DNA of 64,000 bases, taken from NCBI GenBank assembly GCA_016110215.1, contig JADWQD010000016.1:496001-560000 (forward strand), given 5' to 3'. The notes below the pieces were generated by a model. It saw nothing but the letters and a program-made list of their open reading frames with translations. It searched no databases and was not told the origin of the DNA. The DNA is from Capronia americana. Taxonomy: Eukaryota; Ascomycota; Eurotiomycetes; Chaetothyriales; Herpotrichiellaceae. Numbering within the stretch: position 1 is the first letter of the stretch; every line of letters starts with the position of its first letter. Positions 1-10,661 of the stretch are shown in pieces. The translations under genes and the position numbers were made by a program.

Positions 1-722
1 CCGCAACCTCGGGGGCAGGATCCAGTCATGTCGCCGAAACAAGCAATACCGTAAGTTTAGCCATCTCACAGGTCGTGACAAGTGCGAAGCCAGCCTATTT
101 GTCGACTCACCTGAACCACCGATTTATAAAATTCGTATGGCCGGGGAAGAAGAAGGACGCCACGCCTCAGCAATTGATTCGGCAGCTTCTCCCCGAGCCC
201 TTGACAGGGGCTGACATGAACCGCTCTGGGTTTATATATGTCTTTTGGCATCCACCTAGCTCGGGCTATGTCAAGATCGGCTACACCAACAACGTGAAGA
301 AGAGGCTCGCGGATTGGCGACGAAAATGTGGATTCGAACTCGAGGAGGTCAAGAGTGAGGAATTCCCCGCGCAGAGGATCATGCACACACATCGCATTGA
401 GTCGTTGATCCACGCCGAACTGAAAGACCACCGACTGTTCGAGCCCTCCTGCAAAGGCTGTAAGAGTAAGCATAAGGAATGGTTCGAAGTTGACCAGAAG
501 CTTGCGCTGCGGGTGGTGGCCAAATGGACGGGACGATCGTTCTACTCGGGCGGGCAATTGGATGCCAGTCTCCGCGAAGAGGACATCGAGAAACTGTGCG
601 AGTTGACCGAGGCCCGACCTGCCTTGCCGCCTCCACAAGCCAAGAAGACCACGAACACGAGAGTGAAGGCCCCGAGGGGGAGCAACCGTGGTGGCCGTCG
701 TGATGTGAGGGGACGTCGTTGA
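1..722 (+). CDS. T5orf172/GIY-YIG domain protein (Mug113-like), 5' partial
   Basis: The reading frame is open from position 3 to the TGA at 720-722, so the gene is cut by the left window edge. An upstream exon is possible, because CACAG at 67-71 could be an acceptor. The core FIYVFWHP...GYVKIGYTNNVKKRLADW, followed by a Cys-containing helper region (CKGCKSKHKEWF), matches the T5orf172 (DUF1766) branch of the GIY-YIG nuclease-like fold, found in fungal Mug113-type proteins. The Arg/Gly-rich tail looks disordered. The natural function of this family in fungi is poorly known; a DNA-binding or nuclease-like role is inferred from the fold only. It converges with the aminopeptidase gene downstream. 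Confidence 0.75.
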   Translation, partial: ATSGAGSSHVAETSNTVSLAISQVVTSAKPAYLSTHLNHRFIKFVWPGKKKDATPQQLIRQLLPEPLTGADMNRSGFIYVFWHPPSSGYVKIGYTNNVKKRLADWRRKCGFELEEVKSEEFPAQRIMHTHRIESLIHAELKDHRLFEPSCKGCKSKHKEWFEVDQKLALRVVAKWTGRSFYSGGQLDASLREEDIEKLCELTEARPALPPPQAKKTTNTRVKAPRGSNRGGRRDVRGRR

Positions 723-1549
723 ACGATGATAAAGTGTTGCTTGCCTGATGAATTGGTCGGGGGTTGGCGGATTTGAATGGAACGTGGGGAGCAAATACGG
801 GAGATATGCCATTGTACCCAGTATAGTATTTACAGAATATAAAACGTCATGCACAATTTCAAAGAGTCGTCGTCGGTTGGCTCTTATAGAGTATAGATTT
901 CAGGTCAAAGTAACGACGGCCACTGAATGGGTAGAGCTCGTATCACTCTAATCTATCAGGACCACAGGTCTCAAGGTCTTCTATTCGCCGATTTGACGTT
1001 GCCGGAAGATGACCTTTGCAATCAAATCCCAATGAAGCGACTAGTTGATCGTCTACCGGCTTGAAGCTGCCGTCAAGTACATTGTTCGTATACCAGAGAC
1101 TACCTCCTACATGTTCCCGCAGCGCCAACGCTCTCTCACATTGCCCAACTCCCCTGCTGGATAAGAATCTCTGCGTGAGCTCTGGGCAGTAGTCATGATT
1201 CATAGTACACGCATTGATCGACCTGCTAGATGCTGCGTGAAAGTGATCCGCTCCGAGGAAGGCACCAGTAGTCTTGAGAGCTTGCTAAAGTGGGGCTTGT
1301 GAATGGTGTCCGGCAACAGACAACAGAGCCACGGTATAAATTTGAGTGTCCCGAGAGGTGTTGATACAAGTCCTGCAGACGGGGCCAAAACATCGTATTC
1401 GTCGCCTGGCGGGTGGTGACACCAGGTGCGCAAAGAAGACAACCACGGTCGCTCGCTCAACTAGAATTGTCCGTCTACTCCAAGGTTGAGCTCGCTCAGT
1501 CAATCAACCAGCATCGTCTTCTCCAAAAGCTGAGGCGTAGGGAGGTCGC
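723..1549. other. intergenic, convergent 3' ends
   Basis: About 0.8 kb between two convergent genes. Only short unsupported ORFs are present. I see no RNA gene or repeat. It probably holds the two 3' UTRs. Confidence 0.5.
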
Positions 1550-3118
1550 TTAGTCCACTAGAATTGATTTCTCCAAGACAGAGTAATGTTGGAAGAAACT
1601 GCTGAAGAGTCTGATAGCGTGGTGCACGTCGTCGGCACCACCTGTCTCACGACAACTGTGCATTGAGAGCTGCGGATTTCCGAGGTCAAGGGTACGTGCA
1701 CCGAGATGAGCAGACAACATCGGCCCGATTGTGCTGCCGCAGCTGGAATCGTTTCGCACCACAAACAGCTGCAATGGGACGCCCTCGGGATCGGTGTCGA
1801 TCAGCTTTGCCGCCTTGCGCGCGACCTCCTGGAGCAGCACGATCCCAGGAGAGTTGGTAGCATATCTAGCATTGGCATTGATCTTGATGACAGGACCTTG
1901 GTTCATCTCGGGTCGGTGGTCGGATTCGTACTTGCCGCCGTAGTTCGGGTTGACTGAGTGAGCCATGTCTGCCGAGAGGAGGAAAGAGCTTGATAGGGTC
2001 TGTTCGTAGGCGGTGGATAGTTCTGGATCCGCGGTATGATCGTACGACTCTTCCGAGCCGTCTCCCACTGGCAGAACGGAAAGTCGCCGAATGATTGCCG
2101 GCAGCATCATGGAGAACGCCCCCTGGGCTGTCATGCTGCCAATCTCTTCGTGATCGAAACAAGCGATCAGCCGGATTGAAGATTCGTCGTCAAGGGCAGA
2201 TTTCGACTTGAGCGACTCGATCAGGCCCATAGTCGCACAGTATGTCTGGTTCAGATTATCCAACCTAGCAGAGAAAATGAAGTCGTCGTCAAGCCCTCCG
2301 AGACAGGCCTTCTGCGTATCGTAGAGCACGACCTCAAAGTCAACGATCTCCTCTGCGGAGACTCCTGCATCTGAGGCAATGAGTTCAACAATGTGAGGGT
2401 GATGTCTCGTCGTGAGAGCCTTGAGCGGTGAGAATGGCTTGCTTTGTTCTTCCTCTGCAGCCTCGTTTTTGCTCTGCTTCTCGTCCTGGCGCTTGAGCTC
2501 CGCAGCCACGAGTCCAGCAATGGGGAAGAGCTGAGTCTCCTTGTTGAACTCGAATTTCTCTTGTCGGTCGAGATGGATCGCTAGCGTAGGGATGCGGAGG
2601 ATAGGTTTCTTGATGTGAACTAGCTTCTGAACCACGTTGCCATCGCTGCCTCGGACCATTACTCTTCCTGCGATGCTGAGATCGCGATCGAACCAGGTAT
2701 GCCAGAGACCACCGCCATACGTTTCAACACCGACTTGAAGAAAGCCGTCTCCTTGCTTCTTGCTCACGGGCTTAATTCGCAGACAGGGTGAATCGGTGTG
2801 CGCTCCAACCATCGAGATCGGGTTACCGGGCTTCCATTTTTTGCCTATGGCAAATGCGACGATGGTCGATCCATTTCGAGTGAGGAAGTATTTGCCGCCG
2901 GGGACGAGGGTTGAGGACCACGAGGTTTTCTCCTAATATAAACGTGAGCGCGGAGCTTGACGGGGTGCAACATGGCCGAGCCGACTGACGTTGATCTGCT
3001 TGAAGCCCACCGAGGTCAGTCGCTCCTTGACGGACTTGACAGCATGAAAGGGTGTCGGTGAAGCATTGACAAAGTCGAGGAAGTCGTTTGCCGCGACTTT
3101 GATCTGTACGGGGGCCAT
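1550..3118 (-). CDS. aspartyl aminopeptidase, M18 family
   Basis: Two exons: 3118-2990 and 2932-1550. The 57 bp intron (2933-2989) has donor GTCAGT and acceptor TATTAG, phase 0. The product is about 503 aa, normal for M18 enzymes (DNPEP, yeast Ape4), which are dinuclear zinc aminopeptidases removing N-terminal Asp/Glu in the cytosol. Zinc-site motifs are all visible: GAHTDSP, the Asp of RLDNLNQ, the EE of CFDHEEIGS, SADMAHS, and the C-terminal His in SMHSCRE. The chosen start has a textbook context (CCACCATGG at 3118). An in-frame ATG at 3235 would add 39 basic, Ser/Arg-rich residues resembling a mitochondrial presequence. Confidence 0.92.
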
Positions 3119-4267
3119 GGTGGAAAAGGGCTTGCTAGTAAGTCGAGTCCTCGGGAGCAGCAGACGGTGGAGCATGTGCTGCTGTCGAAAGAGATCAAGG
3201 CTTCTGCGGTGGTGTGCTTTTCGAGATAGAGTCAAGGCGATCTCTCTGCAAAGAACCTTGAAACTGTGGGGGAAGGCCGAATTCCGAGGGCTCCATTTAC
3301 AGCTTACAATCTACTAGACAACGAGCCTTGCAGCCGCACAGCCAATCGCTTAGGGTTTGCCGTGAAACACAAATCTCATCGAATCACTGCCCGCGCACAA
3401 CGCCATCTCAAACAGCCTTGTAAGCCCCTTGGAGGTAAGGGTGCACGCTGTGGCAAGTCTGAGACTGCCACAATGACTAGAAGGACAATGATGGCGACTC
3501 CTTGCCGCCCAAAACAAAGAAACGCGGCTTGTTGTGGGAGCTTGCCAGGTCATTCCTCTGGCCGCGTAAAGTGTTTTTGTTATGATTTTCACGGCCTGCA
3601 TGGAGCTACAGTAGCTCTGTCACGCTGAGCTCTTCACATAAGAATATATTGACATAGCAAGAGTCCTTATGCCAGGAGACAATAGTAATTTGCGCTTGAG
3701 AGTTCAGTAGAGCTCCAGATGGCCTCGTACAGTCTGATATACAGTAGCAGTAGCAGTTCGACAAGCCCTCGCCCAGGTGAATGCGGCGAGGGCCCACAGG
3801 AGCCCAGATCGGGTTAGGCTGGTCGCCAGGCTCTAGGCTTGACACCCGCGGGAAGTTGCGACCCTGAGCGGGTTGTCGATTGAATGACTTTCAATTCACC
3901 AACTGCGTATCAACACCACAACTGCCTCACTCACTATACATTGCCATCTACGACATTTGCCCATCTTTGCAGTGCTGTTCTGGGATCTTCTCCATCATGC
4001 TTGGTATCTAGTCAGACCTACTTAGGCAACTTGCGCGGGTACAGGACTAGGTGAGGGCGACAATCGGGTCGCGGTTGCAGAGACCACCAGCATTCACAAC
4101 ACTGCACTCCATCCGGCACGGCGTTCCTCGACCTCATCCGACTTCACTCTCATCGCTGCCTCACCTCCACTGTCACATCACCTTGGTGACTGACCACAAC
4201 AACAATCCCCGTCAAAAGTGACAGCACATACTTATAATTCTGCGCGCTTTCTCACCTCTTTGTCACC
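3119..4267. promoter_or_regulatory. divergent intergenic region between the aminopeptidase and the Cdh1 gene
   Basis: About 1.1 kb separating two divergently transcribed genes, so it should contain both promoters and 5' leaders. The 3900-4260 part is pyrimidine-rich with CACC/CATC runs, as expected of a fungal 5' leader. I find no convincing additional coding region. Confidence 0.45.
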
Positions 4268-6073
4268 ATGGATAACGATTCTTCAGTTCCTTTGACAGTC
4301 GACACCTCAGATCGTCCCCAAACCCCTACATTACCCACACCCGCCGGCTCAAAGACCCCTCCAACGATATCGACCAAGCGCTTTGCGGGGCCCGAGGAAG
4401 GCATGTCCGCCATTCAGCGAGCTACAGAGGCAATGGAGGCCGATGCCCTCAATCGGAGGTTAAGAGAGATCGAGAACGCTGGAAGGCAGAGAGACAGAAC
4501 TCCAGGTAGAAGTCCTAGTAGGAAAAGACAGCGCATCTATGGAGACCGGTGAGTTGGTCAGATGTTGAGGGCAGAGTGATGTGATACTGATTGGCCCCCC
4601 AGGTTCATCCCCAACAGAGACGGCCAGGACTTACAGGCGACCTACAGCTTATTACACGACGACGGTTCACCGGCAACTCCCTCCAGGTCGAAGAAGAAGA
4701 CCCCTCACGGAGAACTGCATTTTCAACGAACCGAGGAGGCGAATAGAACATACTCAAAAGTCCTGCGCAACGAGTTGATGGGCGACTCAGTACCGCAAGA
4801 CTACCGCTCTCTTTCCCCAGACGAGTTGTTCGGCCGTCGGCAGACTCCTCCGGGCCAGCCATCATTATCAGCGATGCCGCCTGCCTCTATTACCCCCACT
4901 ACTCCTCACAAGAACATGTTCACCTACAAGTCTCCTCAGAAAGTCATCGGCTCGGGCCACCCAACTCCTTCATCTCGGAACGCAAAGCATCTTGGCATCA
5001 TCAACCTGAACGCAAGATCCGATCTATATTCGATTTCGCCCATCAATTACTCTTCTCAGTCAATTCTCCAAACGCCTCGCAAACAACCTCGCCCGATTGC
5101 CAAAGTCCCTTACAAGGTCTTGGATGCGCCTGAGTTGGCGGACGATTTCTATCTGAATCTTGTAGACTGGGGATCGGCCAATATTCTCGGTGTAGGGCTC
5201 GGGTCTTGTGTCTACTTGTGGAACAGTACCACTGGTAAAGTAACACAACTGTGCAAGCTTCCTGACAACGATCTGGTGACATCCGTCGCGTGGATACAGC
5301 GGGGATCTCATCTTGCCATTGGCACACACAAAGGCTTCGTTCAGATCTATGACGCTGAGAAGTCCAGGAGGCTGCGCACCATGACTGGTCACTCAGCCCG
5401 AGTTGGTGCACTGGCTTGGAACGACCATATCTTGACGTCCGGCTCAAGAGATCGACTAATATATCATCGCGATGTACGGAGTCCGGACCAATACCTGCGG
5501 AGACTGGCAGGCCATAAACAAGAAGTTTGTGGTCTACGTTGGAACACCGAAGATGGCCAACTTGCTTCAGGCGGTAATGACAACAAGCTTTGTGTCTGGG
5601 ACAAACTGTCTGAGACACCGCTCTATCGGTTCTCGAATCACGTTGCGGCAGTCAAGGCAATTGCTTGGAGCCCTCATCAGCATCATTTACTCGCTTCGGG
5701 TGGAGGTACGGCAGATCGATCAATCAAATTCTGGAACACCGCGAACGGATCGCTCATCAAGGAGGTCGATACCGGGAGTCAAGTCTGCAACCTGGCCTGG
5801 AGCAAGAACAGCGACGAGATTGTCAGTACGCACGGATATAGCCAGAATCAGATTGTGGTGTGGAAGTATCCCAAGATGGAGCAGGTCGTTAGTCTTACTG
5901 GGCATACATTCCGTGTTCTCTACCTGAGCACCAGTCCTGACGGTACCACCGTTGTGACCGGAGCCGGTGATGAAACACTTCGATTCTGGAGGGTGTTTGG
6001 CAAGAAGGGCAATGAAGGCCGGAACAGTGATGGCATCGCGGGCAGGTTGGGTGATTGGGGTGCTATCCGGTGA
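4268..6073 (+). CDS. APC/C activator Cdh1/fizzy-related WD40 protein
   Basis: Two exons, 4268-4548 and 4603-6073, around a 54 bp intron (GTGAGT...CCCAG) that splits an Arg codon; 583 aa. Splicing restores the C-box DRFIPNR (residues 93-99), which docks on the anaphase-promoting complex. A WD40 propeller with GH...WD-type blades follows (roughly 255-570). The chain ends in Ile-Arg, the IR tail that binds APC3/Cdc27. Ser/Thr-Pro sites crowd the N-terminus, as expected for a Cdk-inhibited Cdh1. Sequence around the C-box and LGIINLNARSDLY resembles Cdh1/Ste9/Srw1 more than Cdc20. The predicted role is directing cyclins and other substrates to ubiquitination in late mitosis and G1. Confidence 0.93.
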
Positions 6074-7064
6074 TAGCTCCACCTATACGCTTATTCTTGA
6101 CGCCTTGACGATATCGACCATACCCCGAACAACCCAGACATATCACGACTCTCCTGTTGTCATACCGACCTGTACAGCAACGACCATTATACGGTGACGA
6201 CTGCCAGCTATCTCTACGACTGACGTGGTGCTCTTTGCTTTGATTGTGTTTTAGTTAGCAAGCGCGAGCGTCATCTCGGAATGGAAATCGGAGCCAGCGA
6301 GCGCGCTATTTCCAGGACTATCATGAATTTGCCACGAGCTGATGGCGGGGGAGCTCGGGTGCTTCACAGGGCATTGGGAGGAATTGGACTGAAGCGGGAA
6401 CTGGTCCTACTGTTGCAAGCGTGGCGCTCCAGGTTGATTGGGACTGGGGAGACAGGCATCTTGATGGTTGGTGGGCGTCTACCATGCTTAAAACCAACTG
6501 GAATCGTCCTTGCAACTCACTCAACGTCTACCCAGACTCTCTACAGCAAGTAGCGAGGCTGAGAATTAGAAAAGAGACATTGACCACCAATATTTCTATC
6601 TGAACTCCTCGTGATGACCATGTTACTGACTCTACCCCCGACCTGACCCCGCCCGGCCATGGTGTGCTCTAGGACGGCTTTTCTTCCTTTTCCCCTTAGC
6701 ATTAAATTTTATCAGGGTCAGATAATGAAGCAAGCGTGCTGCTATAGAATCCCTCCTCGCGGGCGGAGACATACCAACGATACTGTCTGTGGGTGGAGAA
6801 GCGGATCAGATGGGTAAGAATTCATACTTGGAATTCCGTTGACAAAGTAGTATACTACGAAGGGTAGAGGCCCCAAAGAGGAGGGGGGGTGTGCGACCCT
6901 CCGCTCCCACGCACGCTCAAAATGCTTTTTGTACAAGAAGGCAGCCGTTTATCAAGCGGATGGAAGGAAACCTGGGAAAGTACGCCGGGTAGACCAGGCT
7001 ACAGACACTGGCTGGCGGACCACTGCAGCTCGGAGCTCCCGTCCCTCCCAGTAGGTAAGTATGT
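6074..7064. other. intergenic, convergent 3' ends
   Basis: About 1 kb between convergent genes. Short ORFs (e.g. 6281-6553) lack recognisable domains. I see no RNA gene, and treat it as 3' UTR and spacer. Confidence 0.4.
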
Positions 7065-8456
7065 TCAGAGCACCAACTTGCCCGGCTCAACCTGCAGCAC
7101 CGTCTTCACTCGCTCCAGGAAGGTGCGGGCTCGCTTCTCCTCGCCCTTGGGCACCGTGAGACTGAAGACATTGACGGCGCCGTCCGAGGTGGTCAAGGTA
7201 CGGCCTGGGGTCGAGGCCGTGGAGAGCGGGGTTGCTGCTCGTTGGGGCGTCACCTTGCCGGACAGGATGTCAAGGATGTCGATCTTTTTCGCCGCGGTCG
7301 TGCCCAGTCTCGGGGAGCGGGACGAAGACGTGGGTTGACGGGTACTCTGCGGGAGGACTGGAAAGGCGTCGATTTGAGGCAGGTATGTCCCTCTTGAGGT
7401 TGTGGGAATGGAGTTTAGGCCGAGTACGGCGTTGAAGAGGTCGTCTGCTGAGGGCTTTGCGTTCTTCGGGTTGGGCAAGTCGTCGTTGGCTAGGTCGACT
7501 GCGCGGGCGAGAAACGTGGAGATCGGGATAGTCACGCCCAGCGTGTCCTTGACGCGTTTTTGTACCTTGAGCACCTCGGAGAGGGAGATCGGGAGGGAGA
7601 TGCTCGTCACTGGGAGCACCTCGGCCGCGGCCTTGCCTCGTGTAGTATCTTCGGAGGGGGCAGGCTTGTTCGCGGGTGTTGCGGGTAGGACTTTGATGTT
7701 GCTGAGGTCGAGGTGGCCCATGTGTTCGATGCGTTTGGATTGTTCGGCTGAGTAGTCTGGCTCGATTGTGCCTAGGTATGCAAGGACGTCGCCCTTCAAC
7801 AGACGGCCATTAGGACCCGTGGCGGCAATTTTGGCCACGTCGGCGTCGGAGATGTGGTTCTCGTGAATGAGAGCTATTACTGACGGGTAAAGAGGATATT
7901 TCGGATTTGCGCCAGGTCCCTGCGGACTCGTCTTGGCTTTATCCTTCGCAGGCCTGGGGTCCTGCGGTGTGCCTGGCGTGTTCTTCTCGGCTCCGGAGCT
8001 TTCGTACTTCGAATCCTCGCCGCCCTTGATGTTCTCTGCCTCTGACTGGACGGGCTTGGAGTCGTCAGCCGGGATCTCTAGGCTTGACACGTCGTCTCCC
8101 GCATCTCCGACGACGGCTATCCTCGTGCCGACTTTGACGGATTTTGAGCCATCGCCCTGGAAGATCTTGGCCATAACACCATCCTCTTGAGCCTCCACGT
8201 CCATGGACGCCTTGTCCGTCTCGATTTCCAGCAGGATGTCCCCCGCGGAAAAGGAGTCGCCTTCCTTGACTTTCCAGCTTGAAATATTGCCTTCTGTCAT
8301 GGTCGGGGACATGGCAGGCATGGTGAAGTTATGCGCCGCAGGGGCGGACGGCGTCGAGGAGAATGCTCGTCGAGCATGGTGCTGGGACTGTGAAAGGGTG
8401 CTTTGGGAGGATGTGAGCTGGCGAGCGAGCAATCGGACTGACTGGCGGCCAGCCAT
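7065..8456 (-). CDS. pyruvate dehydrogenase complex protein X (E3-binding protein)
   Basis: Single exon, 463 aa. The N-terminus (MAGRQSVRLLARQL, with Arg/Ser and a RRAFSS cleavage-like site) is a mitochondrial presequence. A lipoyl domain follows with lipoyl-Lys in EIETDKASMDVE (Lys82), then a Pro/Lys-rich linker and a peripheral-subunit-binding domain (about 186-229, SVIALIHENHISDADVAKI...GPNGRLLKGDVLAYLG). The C-terminal part lacks the HxxxDG acetyltransferase motif of E2. That combination defines Pdx1, which tethers dihydrolipoamide dehydrogenase (E3) to the E2 core in the matrix. A true E2 is excluded by the missing catalytic domain. Confidence 0.9.
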   Translation of the reverse strand: MAGRQSVRLLARQLTSSQSTLSQSQHHARRAFSSTPSAPAAHNFTMPAMSPTMTEGNISSWKVKEGDSFSAGDILLEIETDKASMDVEAQEDGVMAKIFQGDGSKSVKVGTRIAVVGDAGDDVSSLEIPADDSKPVQSEAENIKGGEDSKYESSGAEKNTPGTPQDPRPAKDKAKTSPQGPGANPKYPLYPSVIALIHENHISDADVAKIAATGPNGRLLKGDVLAYLGTIEPDYSAEQSKRIEHMGHLDLSNIKVLPATPANKPAPSEDTTRGKAAAEVLPVTSISLPISLSEVLKVQKRVKDTLGVTIPISTFLARAVDLANDDLPNPKNAKPSADDLFNAVLGLNSIPTTSRGTYLPQIDAFPVLPQSTRQPTSSSRSPRLGTTAAKKIDILDILSGKVTPQRAATPLSTASTPGRTLTTSDGAVNVFSLTVPKGEEKRARTFLERVKTVLQVEPGKLVL

Positions 8457-9436
8457 TGCGGAGGACTGCTACAGAAGAGCCAGAGAGATAAATCAGTGGC
8501 TTCGGCTTCGAAGGAGTCGGAACAAAGTATTGACTGGTGAGTGCGCAGCAGCGCAACAAAGTGTCCGGTGGTCTGGAAAGTATTCGTACTGGAGGCCGCG
8601 AATGTTGAGGAGCGAGTTGGCGGACGGACTTTCTCAAGCTTCAGCTCCACTTCGCGCTCGCTTGCATCGCTCACCGGGAAATCATCTCGTATGTAAATGG
8701 TCGACCGTAGCTGCTACGGCGCATCTTCACACAGACTGCGCAAATTCACTCGCCATTCATCTCATTTTCACCTCGTAGTAACGCGTACTTTTGTTAGATG
8801 CCTGAATCTTCCCTATCAATCTCCCTATCCTTGAACGCATGTCTCCTGCTTCCTTCCAAGACACAACGGGCGAATAATGCAAGCTTTCATCAAGCTGACT
8901 GTCCCATGCTAGACCCTAATCATACAAGGTTTCTTGAGCCCGTTCTCGTATTCCAAGGATACGAGGCCTACAAAGGTTCCGTATCCCGTTCACATGCAGC
9001 TATGTCATGATAGATGTTGAAACCAAGTACTCCGTCGGCAACATCATAACCAACCAAGGCAGGTGCCTACGCCGCTTCGGCCTATCATGCTTGGGTTTCG
9101 CTTGGCTCCCGTGTACCTTACCCGACGGTCACCTCAGTTATAGGCAGTCAACGACGTGAAGAGACATACCACTACCTACCTACCAGAATACGGGCTTCAA
9201 ACAGTCCAGTGCAATTCCTGGTCCTGTTTACCTCAGCAGGTCTAGCTCGATATCGCTGCAAAGTCCCAAGACGTATTCCTGTGCTGCCTGCGAACGTCTC
9301 CTGCCTTTGCCTGTTGGCCTCGAGATATAAGGCAGTCTCAAGGGTGGCGGTTGATGTCATCTTCGGACTACAGCAACTTCGCAATTATCCTCTTGTTTTT
9401 CTATACCTCGTCAGTATTTCACTGGAACAAATCACA
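8457..9436. promoter_or_regulatory. divergent intergenic region between pdx1 and the MDR oxidoreductase
   Basis: About 1 kb between divergent genes, holding both promoters. A run of short ORFs (e.g. 8798-9010) has no domain support. No repeat or RNA gene was recognised. Confidence 0.4.
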
Positions 9437-10661
9437 ATGAAAGGTGTCATCTTTGAGAACCAGGGAGCTGAGCCAAAGGTTACTGATGACCTGGAGAAGC
9501 CGTCGCCGGGGCCGGATCAGCTGCTGGTGAAGTCTATATGGACTGCGATCAACCCTGTGTAAGTAAGAGTGCTTTCCTCGTCGTGTTCTAGTTTGTTTCC
9601 AACCCCCTCTCAGGTAAAGGGATTCTGGCTGAGGGTATGGTGTTGACATTCGGGTAGTCCTGGTCCTCAGTCGAGGAGCGCAGTGTTTGACTTTAGACCG
9701 AATGCGAGAAGCTTGGGTGTAGGCTAACTCAACATGTTGTAGCGACAACTTCATGGCGGCGTACGGCCTTCTCGTGGTCAATTGGCCGCTTGGACTTGGT
9801 GTCGATGCCGCTGGCGTTGTAGTCGAGGCTGGAAGTGAGGCGAGTTCCAAGTATGGTTTCGCGCCTGGCGATCAGGTGTTCGGCTGCACCAGGTTGGGGA
9901 CATTGGGATACACTGGCGCCCAGGAATACTTCTTGTTCGATGCCGCTGTGACCCTTCGGAAGCCAGACAACATTTCTCTTGTCGAGGCTGTGACGTTGGG
10001 GGTGGCAAGTGAGACAGCATGTCTTGGGTTGTTCGACGGCCTCAACATCACTCTCCCTGATCCCAAAAATCTTCCGGCATCCAAAGACGAATGGGTCATC
10101 ATCTTGGGGGGCGCCAGCAGTGTCGGAAAGGCGGCAGTTCAGTTGGCTAAAGCGGCCGGTTACAAAGTGGCCGCGTCGTGCTCGAGCAAATCTGCGGCAG
10201 TCGTCAAAGAAATCGGCGCTGTGCCGTTCGACTACAAGCAACCATTGGCGGACCAAGTCAAAGCTGTGCTTGACATCACTGACGGCGACGTTGCCCGCAT
10301 CTACGACGTAGTCGCAGGGAATGACCCTGTTCTCGCCAAAGAGTTGTTCAAGGCATCCAAGAGCACCGAGAAGTTGTTCGCAACCACAAATGACTGGAGT
10401 GGGATAGGCGACTTTGAGGGCGGCAAGACCTACCTGGTCGAACTGGGACATGTTGGGCGGCCAGAAGGCGCCCAGTTGAACAAGAAGATTGCGACGTACA
10501 TTCCTGTCATCACTGGCCTGATCGAGGCGGGCAAACTTCTACCGGCGGAGTATGAAGTGATCGGCAGCGGAGGGTTCGAGGATGCTATCAAGGCATACCA
10601 TCACCAACTATCCGGGGCTGGAGGATCAAGGAAGGTTGTGGTCAAGATCCAAGACGAGTAG
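9437..10661 (+). CDS. medium-chain dehydrogenase/reductase, enoyl-reductase/quinone-oxidoreductase type
   Basis: Two exons, 9437-9558 and 9743-10661. The 184 bp intron has donor GTAAGT, branch GCTAAC and acceptor TTGTAG, and splits a Val codon; 346 aa. The N-terminal GroES-like domain holds TAINPVDNFMAAYG and GVDAAGVVVEAG. The Rossmann part holds the NADPH-binding turn GGASSVGKAAVQLAKAAGY. There is no zinc-ligand pattern, so it belongs to the zinc-independent quinone-oxidoreductase/trans-enoyl-reductase-like group common in fungi. Relatives act on quinones or as stand-alone enoyl reductases beside polyketide synthases, but no biosynthetic gene cluster is visible here. The substrate is unknown. 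Confidence 0.85.
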
